From contig DJPN01000030.1 in the NCBI GenBank assembly GCA_002438565.1, positions 7,330-35,156 of the forward strand: DNA of 27,827 nt, in the 5' to 3' direction. Origin of the DNA: Alphaproteobacteria bacterium UBA6411 (GTDB taxonomy: Bacteria; Pseudomonadota; Alphaproteobacteria; CAAGCB01; CAG-977). Position numbers and translations under genes: made by a program. Of this stretch, positions 1 through 9,100 are shown piece by piece. Numbering within the stretch: the stretch's first letter is position 1; each line of letters begins with the position of its first letter. The notes below the pieces were generated by a model. The model did no database searches, had not been told where the DNA came from, and saw only the letters and a program-made list of their open reading frames with translations.

Positions 1-309
1 CCCGCCGTATTGTTCGACGACGGCTTTTGCCGCTTCGTGCAATTTGCGCGCGCGCGTGTAATACCCCAAGCCCTGCCACATCAGCAGCACGTCGTCCAGC
101 GGAGCATTTGCAAGGCTTTCGACCGTCGGAAACCGTTTCATGAATCTGTCGAAAAACGGCAAAACCGTTTTGACCGTCGTTTGCTGCAGCATGATTTCGG
201 ACACCCATACGGCATAAGCGGACGGATGCGCGCCGCCTTTCGTGCGCCAAGGCAGTTCGCGGCCGTTTTTTTCGTACCATTTCAACAGATTTTCGGTTAC
301 AGTCTTCAT
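1..309 (-). CDS. mutY: A/G-specific adenine glycosylase MutY (5' part only)
   Basis: This is the first 103 codons of a gene that runs off the left edge, so no stop codon is seen. MutY removes adenine mispaired with guanine or 8-oxoguanine in base-excision repair. The reverse-strand translation shows the family's N-terminal signatures in order: an ELPWR motif (residues 18-22), the conserved block AVWVSEIMLQQTTV (residues 33-46) and GLGYYTRARKLH (residues 80-91) of the helical glycosylase core. The start codon lies at 307-309. The helix-hairpin-helix, the catalytic aspartate, the iron-sulfur cluster and the NUDIX-like C-terminal domain all lie outside the window. It diverges from the DUF805 gene with only about 31 bases between start codons, so the promoters of the two genes must overlap or lie inside one another's coding region. 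The identification is secure; completeness of the gene cannot be judged. Confidence 0.93.
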   Translation of the reverse strand, partial: MKTVTENLLKWYEKNGRELPWRTKGGAHPSAYAVWVSEIMLQQTTVKTVLPFFDRFMKRFPTVESLANAPLDDVLLMWQGLGYYTRARKLHEAAKAVVEQYGG

Positions 310-340
310 AAACGAACACTTTAAAAGAAGGAGCTTCATC

Positions 341-982
341 ATGCAAGGAATCGTTTTAAACATTGATTTGAAATCCGACACGGGACTGATTCGCGCGGCC
401 GACGGCAAACGCTACGGGTTCAAACTGTCGGACTGCGAAACGGGCAGCCCTTTGAACGGCAACACGGTCGATTTTGAAATCGACGACGACAACCAAGCCG
501 TTAAAATGCACGTCGTCAAAACAGCCGCCAAAGCCGCTTTCGATTGGCTTTACTGGCTCATGTTTTCCGTTCGCGGCAGAATTTCGCGCGAACAATTCAT
601 TGCGTTTTTCGCCGTCGCTTTGACGGTTTTGCCGTTCCCTGCGGTCGCGATGGCGTGGGCGGGGCTGCCGCTGTTGTATTTCGTGCTGTTTTGGATCGGG
701 TCGGCGTATGTCGTGTTCTGCGTCACAGTCAAACGTTTTCACGATTCCGACAGTTCGGCTTTTTGGCTGATTGCGACAATCGCCGTCGGAGCGGTTGCGG
801 CCGCCGCCATGTTCAAAATCATCGCTTTTTCGTTTTTGACGGATCCCGTCATATCGATACTTTGCACCCTGTTCGGACTGTTCGTCCTGTTCTGCCTGTA
901 TTTAAGCTTTGCCAAAGGTACTTTGGGCGAAAACAGATACGGGAAACAACCCGCCTCTTGCAAAACAATTCGTTTGAAATAA
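341..982 (+). CDS. Membrane protein with cold-shock/OB-like N-terminus and DUF805 domain
   Basis: 213 residues. The start at 341 is chosen over an in-frame upstream ATG at 242 because AGAAGGAG ends about 8 bases before it and the upstream extension would overlap mutY. Residues 1-58 look like a small OB or cold-shock-type fold: GIVLNIDLKSDTGLIRAADG followed by a YGF motif and a second strand ending VDFEID. Residues about 75-205 are a DUF805 domain with four hydrophobic segments, a central KRFHDS motif (conserved in DUF805) and the typical C-terminal GENRYG. DUF805 proteins are inner-membrane proteins of unknown function. The pairing of a nucleic-acid-binding-like fold with a membrane domain is known from related families, but its role is not established. 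pepN follows after 60 bases and may be cotranscribed. Confidence 0.8.
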   Translation: MQGIVLNIDLKSDTGLIRAADGKRYGFKLSDCETGSPLNGNTVDFEIDDDNQAVKMHVVKTAAKAAFDWLYWLMFSVRGRISREQFIAFFAVALTVLPFPAVAMAWAGLPLLYFVLFWIGSAYVVFCVTVKRFHDSDSSAFWLIATIAVGAVAAAAMFKIIAFSFLTDPVISILCTLFGLFVLFCLYLSFAKGTLGENRYGKQPASCKTIRLK

Positions 983-1042
983 ATAGATAAAAGGACTACT
1001 TTATCGCCAAAAACGAATCGAAAAAAACGAGGTTGCGAAAAG

Positions 1043-3673
1043 ATGGAAAAGAAAATCAAGTATTTGAAAGATTACAAAAAACCCGATTACAAAATCAGAA
1101 CCGTCGATTTGACGTTCGATTTGGACGAACAGAACACGGTCGTCAAATCCGTTCTGCATCTGGTCGCCGACTACGACGTTCCCAAAGGCGGACATTCGCT
1201 GGTTTTGGACGGGCGCGAGCTGGAGCTGAAATCAATTAAAATCGACGGAGATCCGGTTGATGAACGCGCGTACAAGCTGGACGACGAATCGTTGACGATT
1301 TACAACCCGCCTGCGGATTTCAAGCTGGAAATCGAAACCGTCATCCACCCGAAGGCCAACACAAAGCTGGAAGGGCTGTACGTTTCAAACGGCACGTTCT
1401 GTTCGCAAAACGAACCCGAAGGTTTCCGCAGAATCACTTATTTCCTTGACCATCCCGACGTGATGAGCGTTTACACGACGACCTTAATCGCCGACAAAAG
1501 CAAATATCCCGTCATGCTGTCGAACGGCAATCCGATAAAGGAAGAAGTCCTGCCCAACGGCAAAACGGCGGTGACGTGGTTCGACCCGTTCCCGAAACCC
1601 TGCTATCTGTTCTGCGTGGTTGTGGGCGATTTGGGTTCCATTCACGACACTTACACGACGAAATCGGGACGGCTGGTCAAGCTGGGGCTGTACGTCGAAC
1701 ACGGTGAGGAACCCAAAGCCAAGTGGGGACTGGAATCCCTGAAGCGCGCGATGAAATGGGACGAAGACGTGTACGGGCTGGAATACGACCTTGATTTGTT
1801 CAATATCGTCGCCGTTTCCGATTTCAACATGGGCGCGATGGAAAACAAGGGCTTGAACCTGTTCAACAGCAGCTGCGCGCTTGCCGACCCCGTGACCGCG
1901 ACCGATATGGATTTTGCCCATGTCGAGGGCGTCATCGCGCACGAATACTTTCACAACTGGTCGGGCGACCGCGTGACCGCGCGCGACTGGTTCAACCTGT
2001 CTTTGAAAGAGGGATTGACCGTCTACCGCGACGAAGAATTTTCACGCGACATGCGCGGGCGCACCTTGGGGCGCATCAACGACGTGTTTAATCTGCGCAC
2101 GTTCCAGTTCCCCGAAGACGCGGGTCCTTTGGCGCACTCCGTCCGCCCCGAATCGTATGTCGAAATCAACAACTACTATACGGCGACCGTGTACGACAAA
2201 GGCGCGGAAGTCATCCGCATGTACGAACGCCTGCTGGGCAAGGAAACCTTTATCAAAGGCAACCAACTGTACTTTAAACGCCATGACGGACAAGCGGTCA
2301 CGATTGACGATTACGCCAAATGCATGGAAGACGTTTCGGGCAAGGATTTGACGCAGTTCAAACGCTGGTATTCGCAGGCGGGAACGCCGACCGTATACGC
2401 CGACGGCAAATACGACGAAAAAGCGAAAACATACACGTTGACTTTGCGGCAGGAAACCAAACCGACGCCGAATCAGCCCGAAAAGCTGCCGTTCGTGATT
2501 CCTTTGGGAATCGGTCTTATCGGCAAGGACGGCAAGGACATGCCTTTGCAGCTGCAAGGTGAAAAAGAACCGCAGGGTACGTCGCGCGTTATCGTGCTGG
2601 ACAAAGCGTCCGACACGTTCACGTTCGTCAACGTCGCCGAACAGCCCGTTTTGTCGGGCAACCGCGACTTTACCGCGCCGATTCACTTCGTCATGGACTA
2701 TACGGACGCGGAACGCCTGCATCAGGCGCGCTTCGATTCCGATTTGTTCAACCGCTGGGACGCTTTCCAGCAATACGGCGTCGAACAGATTTTGAATATG
2801 GTCAAGGCCATTCAAGACGGCAAAGAACCGATTTTGCCCGAAGCATACTTTGACGTTTGGGAATCGTATCTGACGGACAAGTCTTTGGACAAGGGCTTCG
2901 TCGCCCGCGCCATAACGCTGCCGCAGGAAAACTATCTGGCGGACCAGATGGACGTGGTGGACGTCGACGCGATTCACAAAGCCCGCTATATCGTCAAACA
3001 GGCGGTCGCGAAACGCTTTGAAAAGCTGCTACGCGCCGTCTACGACGAAAACAACACCAAAGCCGATTACACGCCGTCGCCTGCGGAATCCGCGCGCCGC
3101 GCGCTGAAAAACATGGCTTTGTCATTCTTGGGCGATTTGGGAACGAACAACGAATTGGTCGAAAAACAGTATGCCGAAGCCAACAACATGACCGACAAAC
3201 TGGCGGCGATGAATATTGCGTCGAATTCCAAAAACCCGAAACGCGAAGCGATTATGGACGCCTTCTATCAGACGTACAAAAACGAAAAAGCGGCGGTCAA
3301 CAAATGGATTTTCACATCCGCCTGCGCCGACAGACCCGACGCGGTCAACGTGGTGCGCAAACTGCTGACCCACCCCGCTTTCAACATCAAAAACCCGAAC
3401 AACGTTCGCGCTTTGATGGGCGGTTTCGCGTACAACCAGACCGAATTCCACAAATTGGACGGTTCGGGATACGACTTTGCGGTCGAAATGGCGTACAAAA
3501 TGGACGACATGAACCCGCAAATGGCGGCGCACATGGTCAAACCGTTGACGCGCTGGAAACGTTTCGACGCGAAACGGCAGGAAATGATGAAAAAAGCTTT
3601 GGAAAAGGTTTTGGAAAAGAAAAACCTGTCCAAAAACGTTTACGAGCTGGTCACCAAATCCTTGGCGGCTTGA
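1043..3673 (+). CDS. pepN: Aminopeptidase N, M1 family zinc metallopeptidase
   Basis: 876 residues, the usual length of the E. coli-type PepN. It is a broad-specificity cytoplasmic aminopeptidase that completes protein turnover by removing N-terminal residues from peptides. The exopeptidase motif GAMEN is at residues 264-268. The zinc site HEYFH is at residues 300-304 with the third ligand E323 in NLSLKEG, the full HEXXH-X18-E signature. The N-terminal beta domain, the thermolysin-like catalytic domain and the long helical C-terminal domain (about 560-876) are all present without interruption. The start at 1043 has CGAGGT about 9 bases upstream. A strong hairpin terminator follows the stop. 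There is no signal peptide, consistent with a cytoplasmic enzyme. Confidence 0.96.
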   Translation: MEKKIKYLKDYKKPDYKIRTVDLTFDLDEQNTVVKSVLHLVADYDVPKGGHSLVLDGRELELKSIKIDGDPVDERAYKLDDESLTIYNPPADFKLEIETVIHPKANTKLEGLYVSNGTFCSQNEPEGFRRITYFLDHPDVMSVYTTTLIADKSKYPVMLSNGNPIKEEVLPNGKTAVTWFDPFPKPCYLFCVVVGDLGSIHDTYTTKSGRLVKLGLYVEHGEEPKAKWGLESLKRAMKWDEDVYGLEYDLDLFNIVAVSDFNMGAMENKGLNLFNSSCALADPVTATDMDFAHVEGVIAHEYFHNWSGDRVTARDWFNLSLKEGLTVYRDEEFSRDMRGRTLGRINDVFNLRTFQFPEDAGPLAHSVRPESYVEINNYYTATVYDKGAEVIRMYERLLGKETFIKGNQLYFKRHDGQAVTIDDYAKCMEDVSGKDLTQFKRWYSQAGTPTVYADGKYDEKAKTYTLTLRQETKPTPNQPEKLPFVIPLGIGLIGKDGKDMPLQLQGEKEPQGTSRVIVLDKASDTFTFVNVAEQPVLSGNRDFTAPIHFVMDYTDAERLHQARFDSDLFNRWDAFQQYGVEQILNMVKAIQDGKEPILPEAYFDVWESYLTDKSLDKGFVARAITLPQENYLADQMDVVDVDAIHKARYIVKQAVAKRFEKLLRAVYDENNTKADYTPSPAESARRALKNMALSFLGDLGTNNELVEKQYAEANNMTDKLAAMNIASNSKNPKREAIMDAFYQTYKNEKAAVNKWIFTSACADRPDAVNVVRKLLTHPAFNIKNPNNVRALMGGFAYNQTEFHKLDGSGYDFAVEMAYKMDDMNPQMAAHMVKPLTRWKRFDAKRQEMMKKALEKVLEKKNLSKNVYELVTKSLAA

Positions 3674-3690
3674 TAAAACGCAAACTTTTC

Positions 3691-3719
3691 AAAAAGGGCG
3701 GGCAACACCGCCCTTTTTT
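3691..3719 (+). terminator. Rho-independent terminator after pepN
   Basis: An 11-bp perfect stem (AAAAAGGGCGG paired with CCGCCCTTTTT) with a 6-base loop ends in a run of six T. It begins 18 bases after the pepN stop and separates pepN from udp. Confidence 0.9.
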
Positions 3720-3815
3720 GCAAATAAATGTTTTTTTTGCCGAATTTTCATATAAACTGAAAGCAACGATATGATTCGTCATATTTTTTTGTTTTTGATT
3801 TAAGAGAGGTTTTCC

Positions 3816-4589
3816 ATGCAGAAACTTGAAAAGCAGTTTCACATTCATTGCGTCGAAGGCGACGTCGGCCGCTACGTCATTTTGCCGGGGGATCCGGGAC
3901 GCTGCGAATCCATTGCAAAACTGTTCGACAACGCGCGCCATGTCGCGCAGAACCGCGAATACAATGTTTACACCGGCACTTTGCTGGGTGAAAAAGTATC
4001 CGTCTGTTCCACGGGCATCGGCGGGCCGTCCGCTTCCATCGCCATGGAAGAACTGCATAACATCGGTGCGGACACGTTTATCCGCACGGGAACTTGCGGC
4101 GGGATTGATTTGGACGTTCAATCGGGCGACATCGTCGTTGCGACGGGCGCCATCCGCTTTGAACACACGTCGCAGGAATACGCTCCGATTGAATACCCCG
4201 CCGTGGCTAATCTGGACATCACGATTGCTTTGCGCCAAGCCGCTTTGGCCATGGGCAAAACGACGCATACGGGCGTTGTGCAGTGCAAAGACGCGTTCTA
4301 CGGTCAGCACAGCCCTGCGAAAATGCCCGTTTCTTACGAATTGCTGCAGAAATGGGAAGCGTGGAAACGGCTGGGCGTCAAAGCCAGCGAAATGGAATCC
4401 GCGGCCTTGTTTGTCGTCGCCGATGCGCTGAAATGCCGTTGCGGTTCGTGCTTCCATGTGATTTGGAACCAAGAACGCGAAGCCGCGGGGCTGGATCAGA
4501 AAATGTCCGAAGACACGTCCGCATCCGTCCGCGTAGCCGTCGACGCGCTGAAGATTATCATCGAACAGGATCGCGCCGCGAAAAAATAA
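3816..4589 (+). CDS. udp: Uridine phosphorylase
   Basis: 257 residues, close to the 253 of E. coli Udp. It cleaves uridine with phosphate to uracil and ribose-1-phosphate in pyrimidine salvage, working as a cytoplasmic hexamer of the PNP/UDP phosphorylase family. The sequence shows the phosphate-binding PGDPGR loop (residues 24-29), the RTGTCGG strand-turn (residues 90-96) with the phosphate-contacting arginine, and the ribose-binding SEMESAALF block in the C-terminal half. The start has AAGAGAGG upstream at good spacing. It is a single-gene unit: the pepN terminator precedes it and its own terminator follows. A second nucleoside phosphorylase lies at 20178-21683, so the organism probably feeds on nucleosides or recycles them. 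Uridine rather than purine specificity is inferred from overall resemblance. Confidence 0.92.
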   Translation: MQKLEKQFHIHCVEGDVGRYVILPGDPGRCESIAKLFDNARHVAQNREYNVYTGTLLGEKVSVCSTGIGGPSASIAMEELHNIGADTFIRTGTCGGIDLDVQSGDIVVATGAIRFEHTSQEYAPIEYPAVANLDITIALRQAALAMGKTTHTGVVQCKDAFYGQHSPAKMPVSYELLQKWEAWKRLGVKASEMESAALFVVADALKCRCGSCFHVIWNQEREAAGLDQKMSEDTSASVRVAVDALKIIIEQDRAAKK

Positions 4590-4603
4590 TTCAACAAAAC
4601 AGG

Positions 4604-4630
4604 AAAACCCCGCGCCTAGCGCGGGGTTTT
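4604..4630 (+). terminator. Rho-independent terminator after udp (potentially bidirectional)
   Basis: A perfect 12-bp stem, AAAACCCCGCGC paired with GCGCGGGGTTTT, has a 3-base CTA loop. The T run on the right serves udp. The A run on the left becomes a T run on the other strand, so it could also back up the terminator of the converging phosphofructokinase gene. Confidence 0.92.
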
Positions 4631-4641
4631 CTTTATATAAA

Positions 4642-4671
4642 AAAGCGGGACGGAAAAATCCGCCCCGCTTT
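4642..4671 (-). terminator. Rho-independent terminator of the phosphofructokinase gene
   Basis: On the minus strand, AAAGCGGG pairs with CCCGCTTT, extended inward by a 3-bp CGG/CCG helix after one mismatch. A run of six T follows. It lies 14 bases beyond the minus-strand stop at 4686, back to back with the udp terminator. Confidence 0.85.
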
Positions 4672-4685
4672 GAAAGCAAAATCGC

Positions 4686-5774
4686 TTATTCGCCGACGTA
4701 CATGCCCAAACCGCGCGCGGTTTTGACAATCATGCCGTTCGGATCGACTTTCGCCGTGCCGATGGCGGCAACTTCGTCCAAGCCCACATCGGTAATCGAA
4801 CCGCTTTTCCAAACGACCATGCGATCGGTTTTGCCCTGCGCCAACACGTCAACCGCATGAACACCGAAGCAAGACGCCGCCAAACGGTCGTGAGCCGCAG
4901 GAACGCCGCCGCGCTGAACGTGCCCCAGAACGGTAACACGCGTCGAAAAACGCGGGTCGATTTCGTTCAAGCGCGCGCTCATATACTGACCGATGCCGCC
5001 ATAGCGGACACCGTCAACCTGCGCAACGGAAATGTTCTGACCGTCGGGGGTTTTGACACCTTCCGCAACGACGACCAAGCCGTGATCGCGTCCCTGTTCG
5101 CGAACCAGATGCAGTTTGCGGACAACGCCTTCCAACGTATAGGGGATTTCGGGAATCAAGCACACATCGGCGCCGCCCGCAATCGCGGAATGTAACGCAA
5201 CGTGTCCCGCGTCGCGTCCCATAACTTCGCAAATCATCACGCGGTGGTGGGACGAAGCCGTCGAATCCAAACGATCCAACGCTTCGACGCAAACGTCGCG
5301 AGCCGTCGAAAAACCGACGGAATGTTCGGTAATCGGGGTGTCGTTGTCAATGGTTTTGGGAATACCGACCATCGGGATTCCCGCACCGCGGCACAATTTG
5401 CTGACGATAGCCATGGAACCGTCGCCGCCGATAACCGCCAAAGCGTCCAACCCCAGTTCACGGCAGCCCGCGCCGAAATCTTCGGTCAAATCTTTGGTCG
5501 TTCCGTCGGGCATCGGATGCGCAAAGGGCGACCCTTTGTTAATCGTCCCCAGCATCGTACCGCCCAAACGCGCATACGGCGTATGGAAATCGGCAATGCT
5601 CATTTTACGATAACGCAAAGGGCGGAACGTCAAACCGTCCGTACCGTCCAAAATCCCGTAAACTTCCCATCCGTACGTCCAAATCGCACGATGAACAACG
5701 GCACGAATGACGGCATTCAAACCGGCACAGTCGCCACCGCTTGTCAAAACACCAATTCTCTTAATTTGCGGCAT
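4686..5774 (-). CDS. pfkA: 6-phosphofructokinase (G/K active-site type)
   Basis: 362 residues. It phosphorylates fructose-6-phosphate to fructose-1,6-bisphosphate in glycolysis. Landmarks are the nucleotide-binding TSGGDCAGLNAVIRAVV (residues 11-27), GGDGS (116-120), PKTIDND (139-145, D143 being the expected catalytic base) and the sugar-binding VMGRDAGH block. The residue matching E. coli position 104 is glycine (G119), as in ATP enzymes. The residue matching position 124 is lysine (K140), as in pyrophosphate enzymes. Mixed G/K proteins form a recognised group, usually thought to use ATP, so the phosphoryl donor stays open. The start at 5774 is chosen over 5834 because AAGGAG precedes it and a promoter-like element (5806-5834) lies between the two candidates. 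Its own terminator follows the stop. Confidence 0.9.
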   Translation of the reverse strand: MPQIKRIGVLTSGGDCAGLNAVIRAVVHRAIWTYGWEVYGILDGTDGLTFRPLRYRKMSIADFHTPYARLGGTMLGTINKGSPFAHPMPDGTTKDLTEDFGAGCRELGLDALAVIGGDGSMAIVSKLCRGAGIPMVGIPKTIDNDTPITEHSVGFSTARDVCVEALDRLDSTASSHHRVMICEVMGRDAGHVALHSAIAGGADVCLIPEIPYTLEGVVRKLHLVREQGRDHGLVVVAEGVKTPDGQNISVAQVDGVRYGGIGQYMSARLNEIDPRFSTRVTVLGHVQRGGVPAAHDRLAASCFGVHAVDVLAQGKTDRMVVWKSGSITDVGLDEVAAIGTAKVDPNGMIVKTARGLGMYVGE

Positions 5775-5805
5775 ATTCAAACTCCTTGAGCCCGAAAGTG
5801 AATCT

Positions 5806-5834
5806 TTTGTACTGAAAGCAATACCTTTTTTCAA
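5806..5834 (-). promoter_or_regulatory. Predicted sigma70-type promoter of the phosphofructokinase gene
   Basis: On the minus strand TTGAAA and TACAAA are separated by exactly 17 bases, placing transcription start about 25 bases before the chosen ATG at 5774. This also argues against the longer reading frame that would start at 5834. Confidence 0.5.
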
Positions 5835-5898
5835 AGAATTCTGCTACTCTAAAATGACAAAAAGGTCAAATATTTTTATCAAACAAAGCAAAACCGCC

Positions 5899-6105
5899 AT
5901 GAATTGCCCTTCTCCGGACCAAATCCGCCACGCCATAGCAAAATTGAAACAGGATCACGCCGCCCTTGACGAAACGATTCGCGCCTTGCAAAACGCGCCA
6001 AGCGGCGACGAAATACAGATTCAACGGCTGAAAAAGCGCAAGCTTGCATTGAAAGACGAAATTCAGCGGCTGGAAAATCTGCTGTTGCCCGACATTATAG
6101 CATAA
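5899..6105 (+). CDS. DUF465 / YdcH-family small helical protein
   Basis: 68 residues. Small proteins of this family form helical hairpins; they are common in alphaproteobacteria and have no established function. The sequence is almost entirely helical and charged: residues 6-28 form a first helix with heptad-like hydrophobics, and residues 37-62 carry the family hallmark of a basic stretch, LKKRKLALKDEI, before the second helix. The start at 5899 gives the usual family length. In-frame ATGs at 5707 and 5854 would add a non-family extension, and the first overlaps the phosphofructokinase coding region. No good ribosome-binding site is visible (only CAAAGCAAAACCGCC), so the start is the least certain part. 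Confidence 0.75.
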   Translation: MNCPSPDQIRHAIAKLKQDHAALDETIRALQNAPSGDEIQIQRLKKRKLALKDEIQRLENLLLPDIIA

Positions 6106-6135
6106 TTTTTCCGAAATACCGACAGACGAATCGTT

Positions 6136-9100
6136 TTAGTCCGTCAATTCGCGGCCTTCCGGCATCGGCGGGACTTTGCTTTGTTCAGCCGTTTCCGCAG
6201 AAGCCGTCGTCTCTTCCGAAGGCGCTTGTTCCGCTAAAGCGGGTTCTGCAGGCAATTCCGGCGGAACTGCCGCCTCCGGAACGCCCGCGGCCTTTTCGAC
6301 AGCTGCCGTATTTTCGGATTCGGGCGGGGTTTGCGTGTTTTTCGCGCTGTCTGCGGCCGCATCCGTTTCCCCGTCCGCCGTTTCAGTCCCCAACACGCGT
6401 TCCTGCGGTTGTTTTTCAGCCTGTTTTTCGGGTTCGGGAGCTTTGGCTTCCACATCCTTTTCCTGCGGATTCAAGCGAATCAAATCCTGCTGCAGCTCTT
6501 TTTCTCGATTCTTTTTTTCATACCGTTTCGGATTCGGCTGACGTTCGATAAAAATGTATGTTTCCGTTTCGCCGTACCGGTTTGTGCGTTCGGTAATGAC
6601 TTCGTGCGTCTTGTCCAGCAAATCCGTATTCTCAGCCGGAGGGAAAGCTTTTTTGGCCGCGGCTTCCGCTTCTTCGCGCAAGCGGGCTTCTTCTGCGGCT
6701 TTTTGCTTGGCGACGGCATCGTCAATCGCCTTTTGAATACGCGCCGCCTGCTCCGCCTTTTCTTGAGCTTCTTCCGCCTCCCTGCGCGCTTTGGCTTCCG
6801 CTTCGGCTCTTAATTTCGCTTCGATTTCCGCCTTCAAGCGAGCTTCCTGTTCGGCTTTGGCCTTGGCCTCGGCTTCCAGTTTTGCGCGCACTTCCGCTTC
6901 GATTTTCGCACGCAATTCAGCTTCGGCCTTTGCTTTGGCTTCGGCTTCTTTAACCGCCCGTGCCGCCTCTTCTTTCTTCCGGGCTTCCTCTTCGGCTTTC
7001 AATTTGGCCTGAGCGGCGGCTTCGGCTTCTTCTTTTGCAGCTTTTTCGGCTGCGTCTTCGGCCGCTTTTTTGGCCGCCAGTTCAGCCTCCTCCTCAGCTT
7101 TTTTCCGCGCTTCCTCTTTGGCTTTCAATTCGGCTTGAGCGGCGGCTTCCTCAGCCGCTTTCTTTTGCGCTTCCATTTCCTCTTTCGCTTTGTCGACGGA
7201 AGCGGCCTGTTCCAAATCGGTCAAAGACGGTTCCGCAAAATCAAGCGTCGGCAATTCAATCGTTTCTTCGGGCAAAGGCAAATCACGCGTTTCTGCTTGA
7301 ACAGCGGTCTGTTCCGCTTTTTCATCGGCCGGAGCGGCTTCTGTTTTTGCGTTTTCTTCCGTTTCCGCGGGCGGCGGAGGTACATCGGCAAACAGTTCAT
7401 CCGCTTTTCCGTCGTTTTCGTTTTGCTGAACGGTTTTCCATTTTTCTTCCGCCTGTGTTTCCGGAATTTGCATGGGCGCAGGCACATCCGCAAAGGCATC
7501 ATCCAGCAAATCAAATCCGCCCGCCTGTTCTTTTTGCTTTTCATCGGACGGCTGTTCCTGCCGTTCGTCAAAAAGCGGCGGAGCATCTTCTTCGGCCGGA
7601 GCATCCGCTTTTTCTTCGTCGGGAACGGGAACGAAGTCAAACGCTTCTTTAGGATCGTCGACAGCTTTTTCTCCGCTTTTTTCCAAAGGCGGCGCAATGA
7701 ACATCATTTTATCCGAATCGGCGACGGCCTTGTCCGATTGCTGCTGGCGCTGCGCGACACGGGCCATAAAAGCCTGTCCGCCCTTTTCACGCCAAGCCGT
7801 ATAAATCGGCGCGTAGTTTTCTTTTTTCAGCCAAGCGTCATCAACCGGTTCGGACAGCCATTTCAGAATCTCGTCCTTTTCCTGCTCTGTTGCTTTGGAC
7901 ATATCGGGCGAACGGCACGCCCCGTTCTGAACATCCAAAACGTACTTGTTGACCAGAGTCGGAACGTCGCACGCCCCTTTTTCGACCGTCGCCTTTTTCG
8001 CATCGGGATCATAAACGGCAAAAACGGTCGTCATATCGCGTTTAACGCGGTCAATCTGCATCTGCACCTGCGTCAAAGACGCCGTCATACGTTCGTTTTT
8101 GCGCAATCCGTCGCCGTGGTCGCCGTGAATGACTATCTTTGTATTGGCAAGGGTTCCGCTGTCCTTTAAATCTTTCAGCATATAGTTCAGTTGACCGTAA
8201 GTGCAGGCCAGCTGACGCATATAAGCCTGCCGGTTTTTCATATCGCCCGACAGGTCTTTCTTGGACGCGAAATCGTTGCCGCGGAAACGCCATTTCATCG
8301 GATCGGAAACCAAATTGCAGTTTTCGTCGTACATATACGGATAATGCGGCAAATCAACATGGGCGAAAAACACGTTTTTGCCTTTTGCGGTCTCCGCGTC
8401 TTTGGTCAAGCGGTACAGCACGCCAGACTGGCCGACAGGCAGGGAATACGCCAGCGGATTGGCGACAAAAGGCAAATCGGACAGCGCGGGTTTGCGCTGC
8501 ATGTCCGCAACCAGTTTCTTGCCTAAAGACGATGAATTCAAAAAATGCCCGACCAACAGCATAACGCGGTCGGCCACGCTTAAATCAGTTTGATACAAAG
8601 CCCCCAAGGGCGCGGGATATGTAACGCATTTGTCGACTTCTCCGTCGAAACCCTTGCAAAAATCGAACGGATACGTTTGGTACACGTTGATTTTGTAGCC
8701 TTTTTCGTTCAAATCTTTGAATAAAGCGTTGCGCAGCAGGAACACGCGCGCGTCTTCGGAACTGACGAAATACGACGCGTCGTCGCGGCTGAACAGCTTG
8801 GACGACACCTCTTGTTCGGAGGGGTTCACCGCACTGCCCACATTGCGATATCTGTCCGGATAGGGCAAATACGCCGACGGATAAAAAGCAAAGCCGTTTG
8901 TTTGATAAAACGCGTTGATAAACGCCGGAGAGTTCGGTTCCGCCATCGGATTTTTCGATTGCGTCATCACCGATTTCCACTCCTCGACCGCCGCTTTGTA
9001 TCCCGCGTGATCCGCAAGAATCAGATAAATCAGATTTTGTGTTTTTTCATCGTTTTGCTCATCGGCGAAAACGGACGCTTTTTTCTGAACGATTTGCGGG

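Noticed and set aside
2042..2977. Minus-strand open frame of 311 codons inside pepN
   Set aside because: It lies wholly within an intact M1 aminopeptidase gene and has no ribosome site or family resemblance.
6645..7200. Low-complexity repeats considered as a possible tandem DNA repeat array
   Set aside because: The periodicity is at the protein heptad and Ala/Glu/Lys level without exact DNA repeat units, so it is coding coiled coil.
7135..8169. Long plus-strand open frame (344 codons) opposite the sulfatase-like gene
   Set aside because: It is a composition shadow: its Phe/Arg-rich translation has no family resemblance, while the minus strand shows membrane segments, the HGDHGDG motif and a coherent coiled coil.
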